A stretch of DNA of 64,000 nt. Origin: Symbiodinium natans (Eukaryota > Sar > Dinophyceae > Suessiales > Symbiodiniaceae). Positions 39,991-50,764 of the stretch are shown here, piece by piece. The notes below the pieces were generated by a model. That model had not been told where the DNA came from. It did no database searches and saw only the letters and a program-made list of their open reading frames with translations. The stretch's first letter is position 1, and every line of letters begins with the position of its first letter. The DNA lies in contig CAJNDS010002738.1 in NCBI GenBank assembly GCA_905221605.1, positions 227,501 through 291,500 of the forward strand, read 5' to 3'. The position numbers were made by a program, and so were the translations under genes.

Positions 39991-40392
39991 CGCATGGACG
40001 GAACAAGGAGTTCCGCTGTGTGGGCTTTGTCATGGCTGTTATGGCAAGGCAACTGGCTTTGTGGAGCTGTTTGGCTTGCACAGGCAGTCTTTTTAGGATG
40101 ATATTCTGCTCCATATTTAGCTGCGGTGCAGGAAAGTACAATTCGTTCCATTCTTGTCGTTATTGGCATCCTGCAATGGTTGAACAATATCTGAAATCCT
40201 CCTGCCCAAAGGTTGGCGCATGGTAAGCTTTGGCAGCCCGCGCAGCCATGCCGGCAAGGCTCATCAGAGTTCTGCATCGGCACCCTGTTGCGCAGTCGTT
40301 CCTCTTCAGCTTGCGTGCCGTCCGAGGCTTAGCAAAAGACCCGATACCATGTCGATCCAAAGAAATGCTGTCATGGTAGTGGGCATGACTTC

Positions 40393-41043
40393 ATGTTCCC
40401 TTATTCACTGGCACTTGAAAGCCAGTTCTTTGTTGAATTGTTGTGGCTTGAAACCATGAAACGGTCAAATGGCAGAAGCATCACGCAAGTTGCAGACAGA
40501 TGTCCAGGCAGCTTGTCTCTTTTTCAAAGACGGCACTCGTTACAATCTATGCTTGAAAAAACATTTCTTCCCCCACCGATCTTCGAGCACCGTAATGTTC
40601 AGCTTTTTGAATTTCATTGGAAGTTACGCGTTTTGGGTTCACACATGGCTTGGGTTGGGTGGTTGTGCAAATTTGATGTGATATTCGGCACGGGGCTGGT
40701 AGACCTGGTCGGCATGGTGGTGAGTATACTACAGGGGACGAACGAAACAATTGCTTGCCTCATCGAATCAGAAAAAGAGCAGATGGAACTCACACATGCC
40801 CATGTTCCTAGAGCAGAACACCATCCATCCACATCAAATGCGATCTCGCAAACAGAAGGCCTCATTTCAAGGACCATTATGCCAATATTGTGGTTCCCCA
40901 ACACCTCCAAGCTTAAAAGGGCTGGATCAAAAGTATCACTAGTATCCAAGACACTTCGGCTCAAAGTCTTGAATTGTCTTTCAAGACACGTCAACCGGCT
41001 CGGTGCAACATGCCATGACCCTGCAAGCAATTGGTTGCGTTGA
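40393..41043 (+). other. 216-codon open frame, unassigned
   Basis: Longest frame in an otherwise empty region; it starts at a non-ATG codon or an internal ATG. Composition is plausible but shows no domain, repeat or splice evidence. I regard it as unproven. Confidence 0.2.
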
Positions 41044-41691
41044 TGCCCAGCAGAGCTTGCAGGAAGCTTTCAATCACAATCAAAGACTTTTACTTGGGCG
41101 CTGAGGTGAGGAGTTCCGGGCTTCAAGCCGCAACCGGGCGCGACACCTGCAGATCGCCTCCCTGGTTGGTACCTACCGCTGACGAAAGAGTTCATGAATC
41201 TAGAGTAAAAGTTCAACCTTATGGCTTTTACTTTTCTGACAATGAACCATAGCGACAGGACTTCTGCAACTGTTCCGGCAGCGACGCACGCTGAGCCTTG
41301 TCCGTGCCCGCGCCCATGCGTCGTCTCGGCCAGTTCTCCAGCTTTGTCCCTTGGCTTTTTCCTGCCCGGGTATGTACATGTGTTGCCTCCTTTCCCTGAC
41401 CCATGCCCAAAGCCTCAAGTCCTGGGCATGGTGGAGGGACGTTTGTGTTTAGTGTTGAGCCATGGCACCATGAGCCATTGCACCATGCGTCATGCGTCAT
41501 GCGTCATCATTACTTTAAAGCTTGCAACATGCATTGAAGCGCCTCTCTTGAAACCCTCTTTGGTAAAATCTGTTATCCGATTTTATCCCAATCACATGAG
41601 ATTGATTCATACCAATATGTCTCACGGTATTCAAACCGATCATTAAAACTTTGCCAATTCTTAATTGAAAACCAACATACTATCACTCAAA

Positions 41692-41692
<1 letters not shown>

Positions 41693-41778
<86 letters not shown>

Positions 41779-41852
41779 GGTGGGTGGGTGGGTGGGTGCG
41801 TGCGTGCGTGCGTGCGTGCGTGCGTGTGCGTACTTGCTTGCTTTCTTGCTTG
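41693..41852. repeat. Compound microsatellite (TG)n-(TGGG)n-(TGCG)n-(CTTG)n
   Basis: About 38 TG units, then GGTG units, GCGT units and CTTGCTTG. Each tract grades into the next by one-base changes. Cys-Val frames across it are not genes. Confidence 0.98.
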
Positions 41853-42630
41853 CCATCAGTAGGATGGATGAAACTCAGGTTTTGACATCAACAAGACCAT
41901 TGTCATGGAAGCTGGTTGGCGTTTTTAATGTTGGCAAGGGGTTGGGAATGGGACTTCTCTGGGTAGCCCTCATCTTCTGCTGCATCCGGTTGCCTTGCCT
42001 TGATGTGTTTTCAACAAACTGCTACCAGCATCTCGCCACAAGCTAGGAGAACCCAAGCTTAGGAAGATTCCTCGGGGAGGAAGTCCGCCCGTGAGCTGTG
42101 CAACGAGGCATCGGCAGATGCTTCGGAGTTTAGTTTGAGGGCCATGACATCTTGAAGAATTCGCGAAAAACGGGGCTGGACTTGATGCGCCCGAGGAGTT
42201 GCAGTCAGTTGAGGTCCTCATCAACCTTTGTAATCGCGACTGCAGCCAGGCCTTGGCCGACGCCACTTGGGGCTCTGTGCGCGGAGGCCGCTGGGAATTC
42301 AGCGGGGCCCCGCTCAGCTTGGAAGCTCCGGACTGGCTGGGGACTGGCAGTCGTAATTGATTTGTATGGAAAATTTGGGTCAAAAGCTTAGGCTGAGATG
42401 TGGACAGTTGTGAGATTTCTACCTTGTCTTGAAGGACCAAGGGCTGATTTCCTACAGCGCGTGGGTGCACGAGCTTTTTCGGAATCGGCCGGTGGACGCT
42501 TCCGATTTTTCGAGCCTTACAACCTCGCGAAGCAGGCTGGCCAAGGCCAAGGAGGAGCCGAAGAAAACAGAAGCAGGCATGCAGAGGTGAGCTAGGGGCG
42601 CTATGGGCGGGCGCGTCGAGTGTTTAAAGC
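41853..42630. other. No gene recognised
   Basis: The minus frame 41970-42470 (166 codons) has no domain; nothing else stands out. Confidence 0.35.
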
Positions 42631-42639
42631 GCGAGGTAT

Positions 42640-42975
42640 CCCCGTTGTAAACATTGTAAACGTTGTAAACTTTGTAAACGTTGTAAACGTTGTAAACAGT
42701 GTGAACATTGTAAACATTGTAAACATTGTAAACATTATAAGCATTGTAAGCATTGTAAAGATTGTAAGCATTCTAAACATTCTAAGCATTGTAAACGTTG
42801 TAAACATTGTAAACATTGTAAACATTGTAAACATTGTAAACATTGTAAACATTGTAAACATTATAAACATTGTAAGCATTCACATTGTAAACATTGTAAA
42901 CATTGTAAGCATTCACATTGTAAACATTGTAAGCAGTGTAAACATTGTAAGTATGGTAAACATTGTAAACTCCCT
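42640..42975. repeat. 9-bp minisatellite (ATTGTAAAC)n, about 36 units
   Basis: Units ATTGTAAAC/ATTGTAAGC with scattered variants. Because nine is a multiple of three, both strands stay open (Asn-Ile-Val on plus, Met-Phe-Thr on minus); neither should be read as protein. Confidence 0.97.
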
Positions 42976-43346
42976 TAGACTTGACGAGTCGAGAAGTCGA
43001 GAACCCAAATGGGATTCAGAGCTTTACAAAGGTCTGGTAGCAGTGTTCCCTTCATTCGTAACATGACTTCCCAAATCCCATGCGCACACGAAACATCAAT
43101 TCTGATCGTATAGTGTTCAGCATCTGATGAGTTGCAGATATTCTAAAGGTTGCGCAAAAACCGGAACATACGTGCCAGTCTGTCTCGGCCCTTCCCACCA
43201 GAGCATGAACATAAAGGCTATGCTCAGAGAGAAACAACCACGAAAAATGCGACAGAAGATCTGAATAGAGTGTGAAGCTTGTCTACCGTACGACCCTGCC
43301 TTGAGGTGCTAGTGCCCTACTTTGAGGGTTGCAGCTGCCAAACAAT

Positions 43347-43640
43347 CTAATTCTCCCAATTGAGGAAGGGCACCAAAACTATGACCAAACCGACCCCGGT
43401 GGTCTTCGTCGGAGACGTAGCTTGAAAGTTTTTCAACTTGCGATGCTGCACAAGGGCCTCCAAAGTGACATCTTCTCCAATAGCTGAAGCAATGTCCGGT
43501 TTTGCATCGTGCCAGGAGAGGGACCGCCTCCGAGGATCTTTCGCCGAAGAAGGCGGTGCGGCCCCTGCAGAGGCGTGTTTGTGAGAAGTCGGAGGGGCCT
43601 TAAAAGCAGGAGGCACTTTGAAGTGTTTTCAGGCATTGGG
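43347..43640 (-). other. Protein-like minus-strand frame, unassigned
   Basis: The minus frame (PPAFKAPPTSHKHASAGAA...TLEALVQHRKLKNF) has biased, protein-like composition for about 75 codons, but I see no splice context or domain. Confidence 0.2.
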
Positions 43641-44681
43641 GACACCTTGGAACTCAGGGCCTAAGGACATGTCGAGGGTGAGGTGAGGGCATGGTTTTTT
43701 CCCATCGCTGCTTCGTGCCACTTTGTGAATGACTTTACCAGATTGTTTCCATTTTTTGAGCATCTCTGAAATGGGTGAGATGGTGAGAGAGTATGTCCGT
43801 TCGTCCCTGATTCCTAGACTTGATCAGCCCATGGTTTTTATTCAGGAGCTGAGAAGGATAACAGGTCCTAACACAAATAAGGACCTGGTGATAAGTGTGG
43901 AGTTTAAAGTCTTAAGTTCTTTTGTGCCAGAGTTGACGTAAGCACTTTAAGTTCTATCAAAGATGTAAGTTAAAGCTTTTGCTCGGCAATCCGCAAGTGT
44001 AAGGTTAAACAGGTTGGCCATGAATCAATGGAGTGGTAAAGGTTGTTTGGGCGGTAGGGAAGTGGTGCTTAGGACCGGCACTTTGCGGCAGTAGTACGGC
44101 ACCGATTGTCGGCCGTCGCACGGTTCTTGGCCGTAAAGCCAGATGCAGGAAAGTTGTGGAAATGAGTTTGCATTTTGCCCCCCGACGTCCCTTGCGCCAT
44201 CTTGCGCCCTCTTCTCCCATGTATAGCTGTGAAACCTAGACTCGGTCTGTCCATGTCTCTCCTTCCAGGTCGCCCAGCTGCTTCAGCCGATGTTGCAGCT
44301 TTGGCAATGTGAGGTGGATTCAGGATTCAGGATCATGGTCGGGCAGGGAATGTAGTTCCTGAGCAATCTACTTTGCTGGAGACCGGTTCAATCTACGAAA
44401 CCAGATGCGAGTCAGTTGCAAGATGCACTGGAGCCGATCTAGCTCTGTATTTGTCTCATGAAGGTAAAACCATACTCGACTTGGCCACGAAAGCAAGAAG
44501 CAGCAGGCTGTCGAGAGACTGGCAAATGTGAGATTCAGAGCTGTGTGTGGTGCCAAGGAGTCAGCTTCTCATCCCAGAGGTGCTGCGCTCGTCCCCTGCG
44601 ATGGAGGCTGCCGGTCTGGCAGGTCGTGACACCTGGCTCCTAGATGAATTAGCCTCCTTAGCCGCTAGCAGGAGTGGCCTC

Positions 44682-44724
44682 ACAGTAGACTCACAGTAGA
44701 TTCACAGTAGATTCACAGTAGATT
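44682..44724. repeat. 11-bp tandem repeat (CAGTAGATTCA)n, about four units
   Basis: CAGTAGACTCA followed by three CAGTAGATTCA units. Confidence 0.9.
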
Positions 44725-44879
44725 CTGTACATCCGAAGTCAACAAGTCAAGTAAGAAGATCCCGGCTGAGAAAACCCTTGCATTCATATTGATCTTAGCC
44801 GGGGAATTGTAATTGAACTTACTTGTAACCTGCTGCTTATCTCGTTTTTTCCCTTCTTGTCGCCTTTCCAAAACACGGA

Positions 44880-45370
44880 TTTTTCATCCATCGTCATCCA
44901 TCAGGGTTATCTGCGACACGTCGTTTGGGCCGGTTTTCCTCATTCAGCGGCTTGGCTTTCCAAATGTCGTCGCAAACCTAATCGACCTTCTCAAAAGTTG
45001 GATCGGGAGTATGCTTCTGGCCGGCGTGCGTCCGTATCGGGTCTTGAGACCTTATTGCTGGGCTTTGCCGGCGATATGGCCATTATGGTGCCCGTTCAAT
45101 CCTGGACGTGCAAAAGGATGACCAAGGTCTCATAATGTCACAAGTTCCCATTGAGCATCATTGTGATCCTCCTCAGCAACAGATCATCGTTCGTTTGCAC
45201 ATGGTATTGCCTGTCATCGCAGCCTTTTGTTATTGGATATATTGGGTGTCCTTGGGGACTTCAAGTTGTTGGCTATTGGCGAGTTCGTCTGGGTGTAGCG
45301 CCCTATTTCCTGTCACTATTTCCTATGCATATCGGCTCAGATCTTCATTAGCCCTCGGCGAGTTTGCAAG
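44880..45370 (+). pseudogene. Possible second LINE reverse transcriptase relic
   Basis: Three fragments in different frames recall RT boxes in the right order: QRLGFPNVVANLIDLLKSW (44960-45004), LLLGFAGDMAIMVP (45052-45095, like ADD-type box C) and YIGCPWG (45240-45260, like the YLG box after it). Frameshifts between them mean a decayed copy. Each match alone is weak. Confidence 0.3.
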
Positions 45371-45479
45371 ACCTCCTTGGGTCTGAAAGAAACAGAAGCC
45401 GGAAACACTTACACACATATGCTGGTAACTGTTTCAAGCCCGATCTTCGAGGTTCATCCTGCCCTCGTTCCTCGCCGCA

Positions 45480-45723
45480 GTGCGCGAGCTCCTGCAGTCG
45501 GATGGCCTTGAACAGGTTGGGTGGGGATGGGCAGACATGTGCAGCCTGGATGCGAAGCGATCTGGCATGACTCCCTCCGACCCTCTTCTTCCAACAGGTG
45601 CGAGTTTCCTTGCATTTCCGCACATTCGGCAGCGATCTACCTGCCGTGGCCAAAGAGTTCAATGCCTTCGTGCCTGAGGCTTTAATTTTGCATGCCTTCG
45701 TGCGCCTGAGGCTTTACTTTTGA
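45480..45723 (+). CDS. Exon pair with FRTFGSDL motif, unknown family
   Basis: The plus frame 45480-45590 (VRELLQSDGLEQVGWGWADMC...) meets a pyrimidine tract and TTCCAACAG at 45597. From 45598 the frame reads VRVSLHFRTFGSDLPAVAKEFNAF and stops at 45721. The (F)RTFGxDL..V..E.NAF pattern is one I associate with conserved protist proteins, but I cannot name the function. Directly after it a 35-bp segment (GCCTTCGTGC..CTGAGGCTTTA) is duplicated, which may have truncated the gene. Confidence 0.4.
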
Positions 45724-46488
45724 CAGCTTGCATGCGCTAGCACCGCAGGATTTGAGACTTTCCGACATTTTTGAATGGAGGTCCTGTGACAAACCTGAAG
45801 TACGTCTAAGTACGTCAATCAGCAAATACACACCGCATCTCACCACAGCCCTGAACATCGCAAAGTAGCAAGACTTGCTTTGTTTTCAATTTCTATACTA
45901 ACCTGCTGACCATATCGGCCATGCGTGTACAAGCATCATCACAATGCGACTAAAGCACAAGCGAGCGTTTTCAGGCGTAGATGCCTTTTTGTTTGTTACG
46001 CGGGCAAAAGGATAGTTTTCACAGGTTCTGCCTTCGAGCTGCAAGGACCTCACTATGAGTTGGAAGCCCTATCAGGGTTTGTTCGCCTTTGCTGTAAGAA
46101 CGGGAGCAGTGTAGCAGTGTAGGCTACGAAGCACGCCCTAATATAAGGTCAGCCCCCAAATCCCCAAGTTCCCAGGTCAAGGGCGAGCACCCTCTGCATC
46201 CGGACTTCTGCTGCAACGAAGACGACGACCTCGAGCTCGAGCTGGACCTTGCAAACCGCTTCGGCTCCTACTTCCGAGACTTGGCGCCAACTTGCTAGCC
46301 GCAAGAGCAGCTTTCGCAACAGCCTTACGTGAGCGCGGTAGTAGGTTTGGTGACCCCCGGAACCGAAGGAAACCCCACGTTTGGATGCCTTGCTATAGTT
46401 GAGGGTGTGGCATCGTTTGGGTTCTGCGACGCAAACTCTTAGGAAGGATATGTTGGAAATGGAACTCGCCATGGATCTAAGTCGCATC

Positions 46489-46490
<2 letters not shown>

Positions 46491-46544
<54 letters not shown>

Positions 46545-46604
46545 CGCCAACTCGCGTCCTTCAGGGCTGCACACCTTCAGGGTGGCCATGCATGCAGACA
46601 GACG

Positions 46605-46644
<40 letters not shown>

Positions 46645-46750
46645 AAACAAGAAAGAGAGAGAGAGAGAGAGAGATGGAGCCGATGAGAGAGAGAGGGAGA
46701 GAGGGAGAGAGGGAGAGAGGGAGAGAGGGAGAGAGGGAGAGAGGGAAGCC
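46491..46750. repeat. (GA)n and (GGGAGA)n purine microsatellites
   Basis: (GA)n at 46491-46538, 46606-46640 and 46651-46673, then (AGGGAGAG)n at 46684-46745. The Ser-Leu and Arg-Glu frames across it are repeat translations. Confidence 0.97.
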
Positions 46751-46754
46751 GAGA

Positions 46755-48350
46755 CGCGCACAAGTATGCGCGCTTTCAAGGAGATTCGGAGGGCCCGATG
46801 CTTGCTCTTGGAGCTGACCTAAGCGGATGTCAACATCGAGAGGAGCTGACGGCAGCCCTCAAGTCCCCAAGCAATCTTTGGAAGTGAAGGCTTCGCAGTC
46901 GGAGGAGTGGAAGGCACACAAGTGGATCCTGTGCGCCTCACAAACACGACTCGCGTTTGTGGTGCTGCAGACATCAAGTTTTGCCAGGGCTAGAACCGTT
47001 TCTTCAAAGCCCCGCTCCATGTCGGATTCATGTTCGAGAAGCCGTGCACTGTAATCGTGTGTAGCGGGTAGCGTGCTTTGCGCAATTTTGTAGCTTTCAA
47101 TCCCAAGCCTGGCTCCACCTTCAACGAGACGCTGCAAACCTTATTCAACGCTCTTCAGCATTCAGCCAGAGCGATTTCTAGGAGGTTGCCGAGAAGATCC
47201 GGAGCCAGGGAGCCCGGCTGATCGATGGCTACCAGGTGCGGCAGGAAGAAGACTTTCGGCGTCTAAAAATCGAGCCAACGGTGGTGAAACACCTGGAGCC
47301 GAAACTCGAATCTCCAGATGGGAAACGCAGGGAAACACATGATAAATGTGCCCCGCCCCTTTTTGCTCGTACGCGCCACCACTCGTCGGTCGTATTCTGC
47401 CCTGAACCGCAGACCCTGAGTGCGCTAAGAGGCGGTAGAGCGTATGCAGCCTGCCTAGAAGAACATGCTGTCCCTAAGAAGTTAAACCGCCTCCCCTGAA
47501 CTCTAAGGATCCTTGCACATTGTTGAAAGGCCACGATAAAGTCACGTCTGCTCTGTTTCTGCAACGCATTTGATTTTGCCGTGGCCTTTGTGGCATTCAG
47601 GATTTCAGGAATGGTTTGTGCTGTCAATCGCTGGCATCCTTGTGACTGTCCTTTGGGAACAAGCTCTTGAAGCACTCCAAGTAGCAAAACAGCTTTGTCC
47701 TCAATGAGCAAAACAGCTTTGCCATTAAAAAGGCAACGCGCCAGAAGCGCGAGAGACAAAACTGCCTGCAATCTGAGCTCCAAAGTCTGATTCTGATAGT
47801 ATGCCTGCGAAGTGGCCTCTAGACTACCCTTTACTCTTCACCTTTCACTCTATCCAACCTTTGATCCTGGGCAAAACTCTTCAGTGTGTAGGGTTATCTG
47901 GTTGGATAAAACTTCGCAACACATCGCTGAATGTTTCTCACGTGGACTGCAAGGGCGTGGTCCGACCCGGCCGACGCCTGTGATCTTCACGCTTTCGATA
48001 AACGCGACGGCTATCGGAGTCCTCTCTCCTCAGAAGAAAAAAGGAACGCGCCCGGCTGGATGGGTGGAACGCGGCTCTGGGGCTGGGGGTCCGCAGGCTT
48101 GGCTGAGGCCATCCCACATTTGTTTACGCTCATGCTGTTTGGTCTTCGCCGGTACTGATCTTCATCAATTCTTGTTTACCGTGTCTTGTGGGGTGCACCC
48201 AAAGTGGAATAAGAAGGGAATGGATGCATTTCTCCTGCATCTTCCCGAAAATTTGCATGTCGTAGCTGCCTTAATCGGCAGAAAAATTGATGGTGCCTGT
48301 TAGGACAATTGACGTCGACATTCCCCATACGGGCAGCAACTCTCAGGAAT
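46755..48350. other. No gene recognised
   Basis: Several 75-180 codon frames on both strands (for example 47229-47783 minus) without domains. Confidence 0.35.
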
Positions 48351-48389
48351 TGTTGTACTCGGTGTTTGTTTTGTTTTCTTTCTTGTGGG

Positions 48390-48712
48390 TGTGGAGGCAT
48401 TCTGAATCTTCAAATCGTGGCGTGCCGAAGGCCATCCACGATGAAGTGCGCGAGATAAGCAGCAAGGGACAGGCCTGGTGCTTTCGGGACTACTGGAGCT
48501 TCTGGCGAGATCAGGCAGAGGCCGGGTTGGACAACCCGACGTTTTGCGGGAAGCTGGTTAAGCACCCTGATGAAATCCACACAGCAATTTACTATCCAGG
48601 GATGTGGAACGATGTGGATTTCGCAGCGGCTGTTGTCATTTCTTGGCTCCCACAGCGCTATGGCTTCTATGGAAACACCCCAAGCTCACAAGCCGTAAAC
48701 CCTAAAATTTGA
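48390..48712 (+). CDS. Exon-like frame, unknown protein
   Basis: The plus frame reads GVPKAIHDEVREISSKGQAWCFRDYWSFWRDQ...GKLVKHPDEIHTAIYYPGMW and stops at 48710. The Trp/Tyr-rich, well-mixed composition looks coding, and a T-rich tract (48361-48385) precedes it. A telomere-like CCCTAAA follows at 48700. No family recognised. Confidence 0.35.
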
Positions 48713-49243
48713 ACTGTCAGATCCCGAACTTGAGCCAGATCAGACCCTCTACCTTCAAGACTACACCTGCCGTCCGTAAGCCCGGAAAACCCCTCAAAGC
48801 CCAAAGTCCTTAGGCCGAAACCCAACAAAATCGTCAACCCGAAGCTGCAACAGTTGGGCGAGACAAAGTCAAGCCATTGAAGAGACCCTGGAACGCTCAG
48901 ACCCTGTCTACGGCCTCATCGATTCAATCGTGAATCCTAAACCATCTGAACGCCGAGCCGAAGCCGTGCCATGAAGCCGTTGGAAAAGGGGTCCAAATGA
49001 AACCCTGTTAAGCGGAAACTCTTGGAAGCGCCGTCGCCATGCCTCTAGATTTGCGGTGTTGCAAAGGGGCCCCCCCGATGTCTCAGCCACGCGACGAACC
49101 CCACCCCCATGAAGCCGCTCCCTTGGTGGAACTCCTGCCAATATGGCCTTATTGTGTATCTTGTTTGTCGTACGGACTACCGTACTTCATGTAAACTCAT
49201 GTAACAAGTAGTCACATTGCCACATTGTTGTTGTGTTTCACAG

Positions 49244-49404
49244 ATGATGGATGCCTTTTTCAACATGAGTTCAAGAACGACGCGATCCAAAACGCTGCTA
49301 GTCTGACAATTCTGTATTCTCAAGTGATGTCTGACCCCGAACCCCTATCATGCGCATCGGCGTGTGAGGTTGAAGGCACTTTGACTATGCACACGCAACG
49401 TGAT
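49244..49404 (+). CDS. Exon-like block (first of several at 49.2-50.8 kb)
   Basis: A pyrimidine-rich tract ending GTGTTTCACAG at 49243 and a GTGAGT donor at 49405 bracket the frame DDGCLFQHEFKNDAIQNAASLTILY...HTQRD. Further open blocks on the same strand at 49497-49703, 49880-50154 and 50447-50764 have similar composition and could be later exons of the same gene. I recognise no domain. Confidence 0.35.
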
Positions 49405-50764
49405 GTGAGTTTGCAGTTCCTTCAAGCGACTCAAGCTTGATCCGTTTCAGCGAGCCACGCACCCCTCAAAAGTCCCTCGGAGTTGCTGAACAGGCAGCAG
49501 AAGCAGGGAAGTTGCTCACTGTCAGTGAAGATTTCCACGCTGGCAGCTCAGGCACTTGGTATGGGGGTTGGGATCCAAAGGAAAGCCCCCGAATCTGCGG
49601 GATTCTGAATACTTCGTCCCTGCATGTCCCTCCTTGTGCCAAGGTCTTGTACATGGATGACAATGCCCGAGGCACACGGGTGGCTGTTCCTGCACGTGTT
49701 TGAGGGCGGACACTGTTGCGTTCTTGCTTGTGGCATTTTGACTTTCAAGGAGTCACTGTCTGGTGCTTCGTGCATCTGGCCTTGTTAGCCAGCCTGCTTC
49801 GGGGAAGGAGGTCCAGCACATTGTAAAACCTTGACCCCATGGACTTCCGTCTATCCTCGGATCTTGACCATCTTGACCCCTCAATCCCAGTGGGACCCTT
49901 TTCAAGGTCCTGATGGCCACATCGTGGATGTTCGCGACAGAGATGGGAAGTCGCGATCTCAGGTATTGACAACTGGAGATCAAGCGTCAAAGGTCGGGAT
50001 GCTGTTGTTTGACCATCGGTTGTTTCTGTTTCTGCCAGAAGAATCGGCGTGCAATGGGTCAAGCGAATTTGCTCTGGTCCTCTACCATGGTTGTGTAATG
50101 GTTTCGGCACAGCAACCAGCTTTCGGGGTGCAAAGTCGCAAGCGGCAAGCATAATAGAAGATCATACAGGAACTGTCTGTCGAGTTCAAAAGACACAGAG
50201 GATTTGGGGAGAACGAAAGCTGAGGCGGCTTGCATGGCCCGAGGTCCGAGCTGGGCTTCCACGTGCTTCCACTGTCTTTTGAAAGGTTTCTCAAGACATT
50301 TCTGTCGCGCGGTCGGCCCTTGTGGGGGGCACTTCTAGCAGTTCTAGCATCCATTGGCGATTCAAGCACGTGGGTTTCTGGGACGAGTCGTATGTTTCAG
50401 TGATTTTCAATGTGTATGCTTGACAATTCGACAGGTTCTTGCTGCTGGCCAAGTGGTCAGTGCGGAGCTCAGGTTGACTTGTTTCACAGGTATGGATAGT
50501 GCACCGCTTTTTTCACTTGGCTTGATTCCCCAGCAATCAGCACGCCGCAACATCTTTGCTCCAATCTTGGTTGACAGGCTTGGTGTTTTGCCGAAACCCC
50601 CAGCTGCCTCAACAAGTCCAAAGTCCAGACAGTTTGGACGGTTGGTTCTTTTCTCGCAATATCGCCCACTGCCCTTATGGCAATCCGGTCAACTAGGCCT
50701 TCTCGCTTCTAATTGCTTCCGCAAAACGTTGGCTGCAATCGTTACAGCTTCAAGATTGTGCTGA

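Noticed and set aside
41665-42046. Cys-Val rich frames
   Set aside because: Translations of the (TG)n microsatellite.
46149-46822. Ser-Leu and Arg-Glu rich open frames
   Set aside because: Translations of (GA)n microsatellites on both strands.
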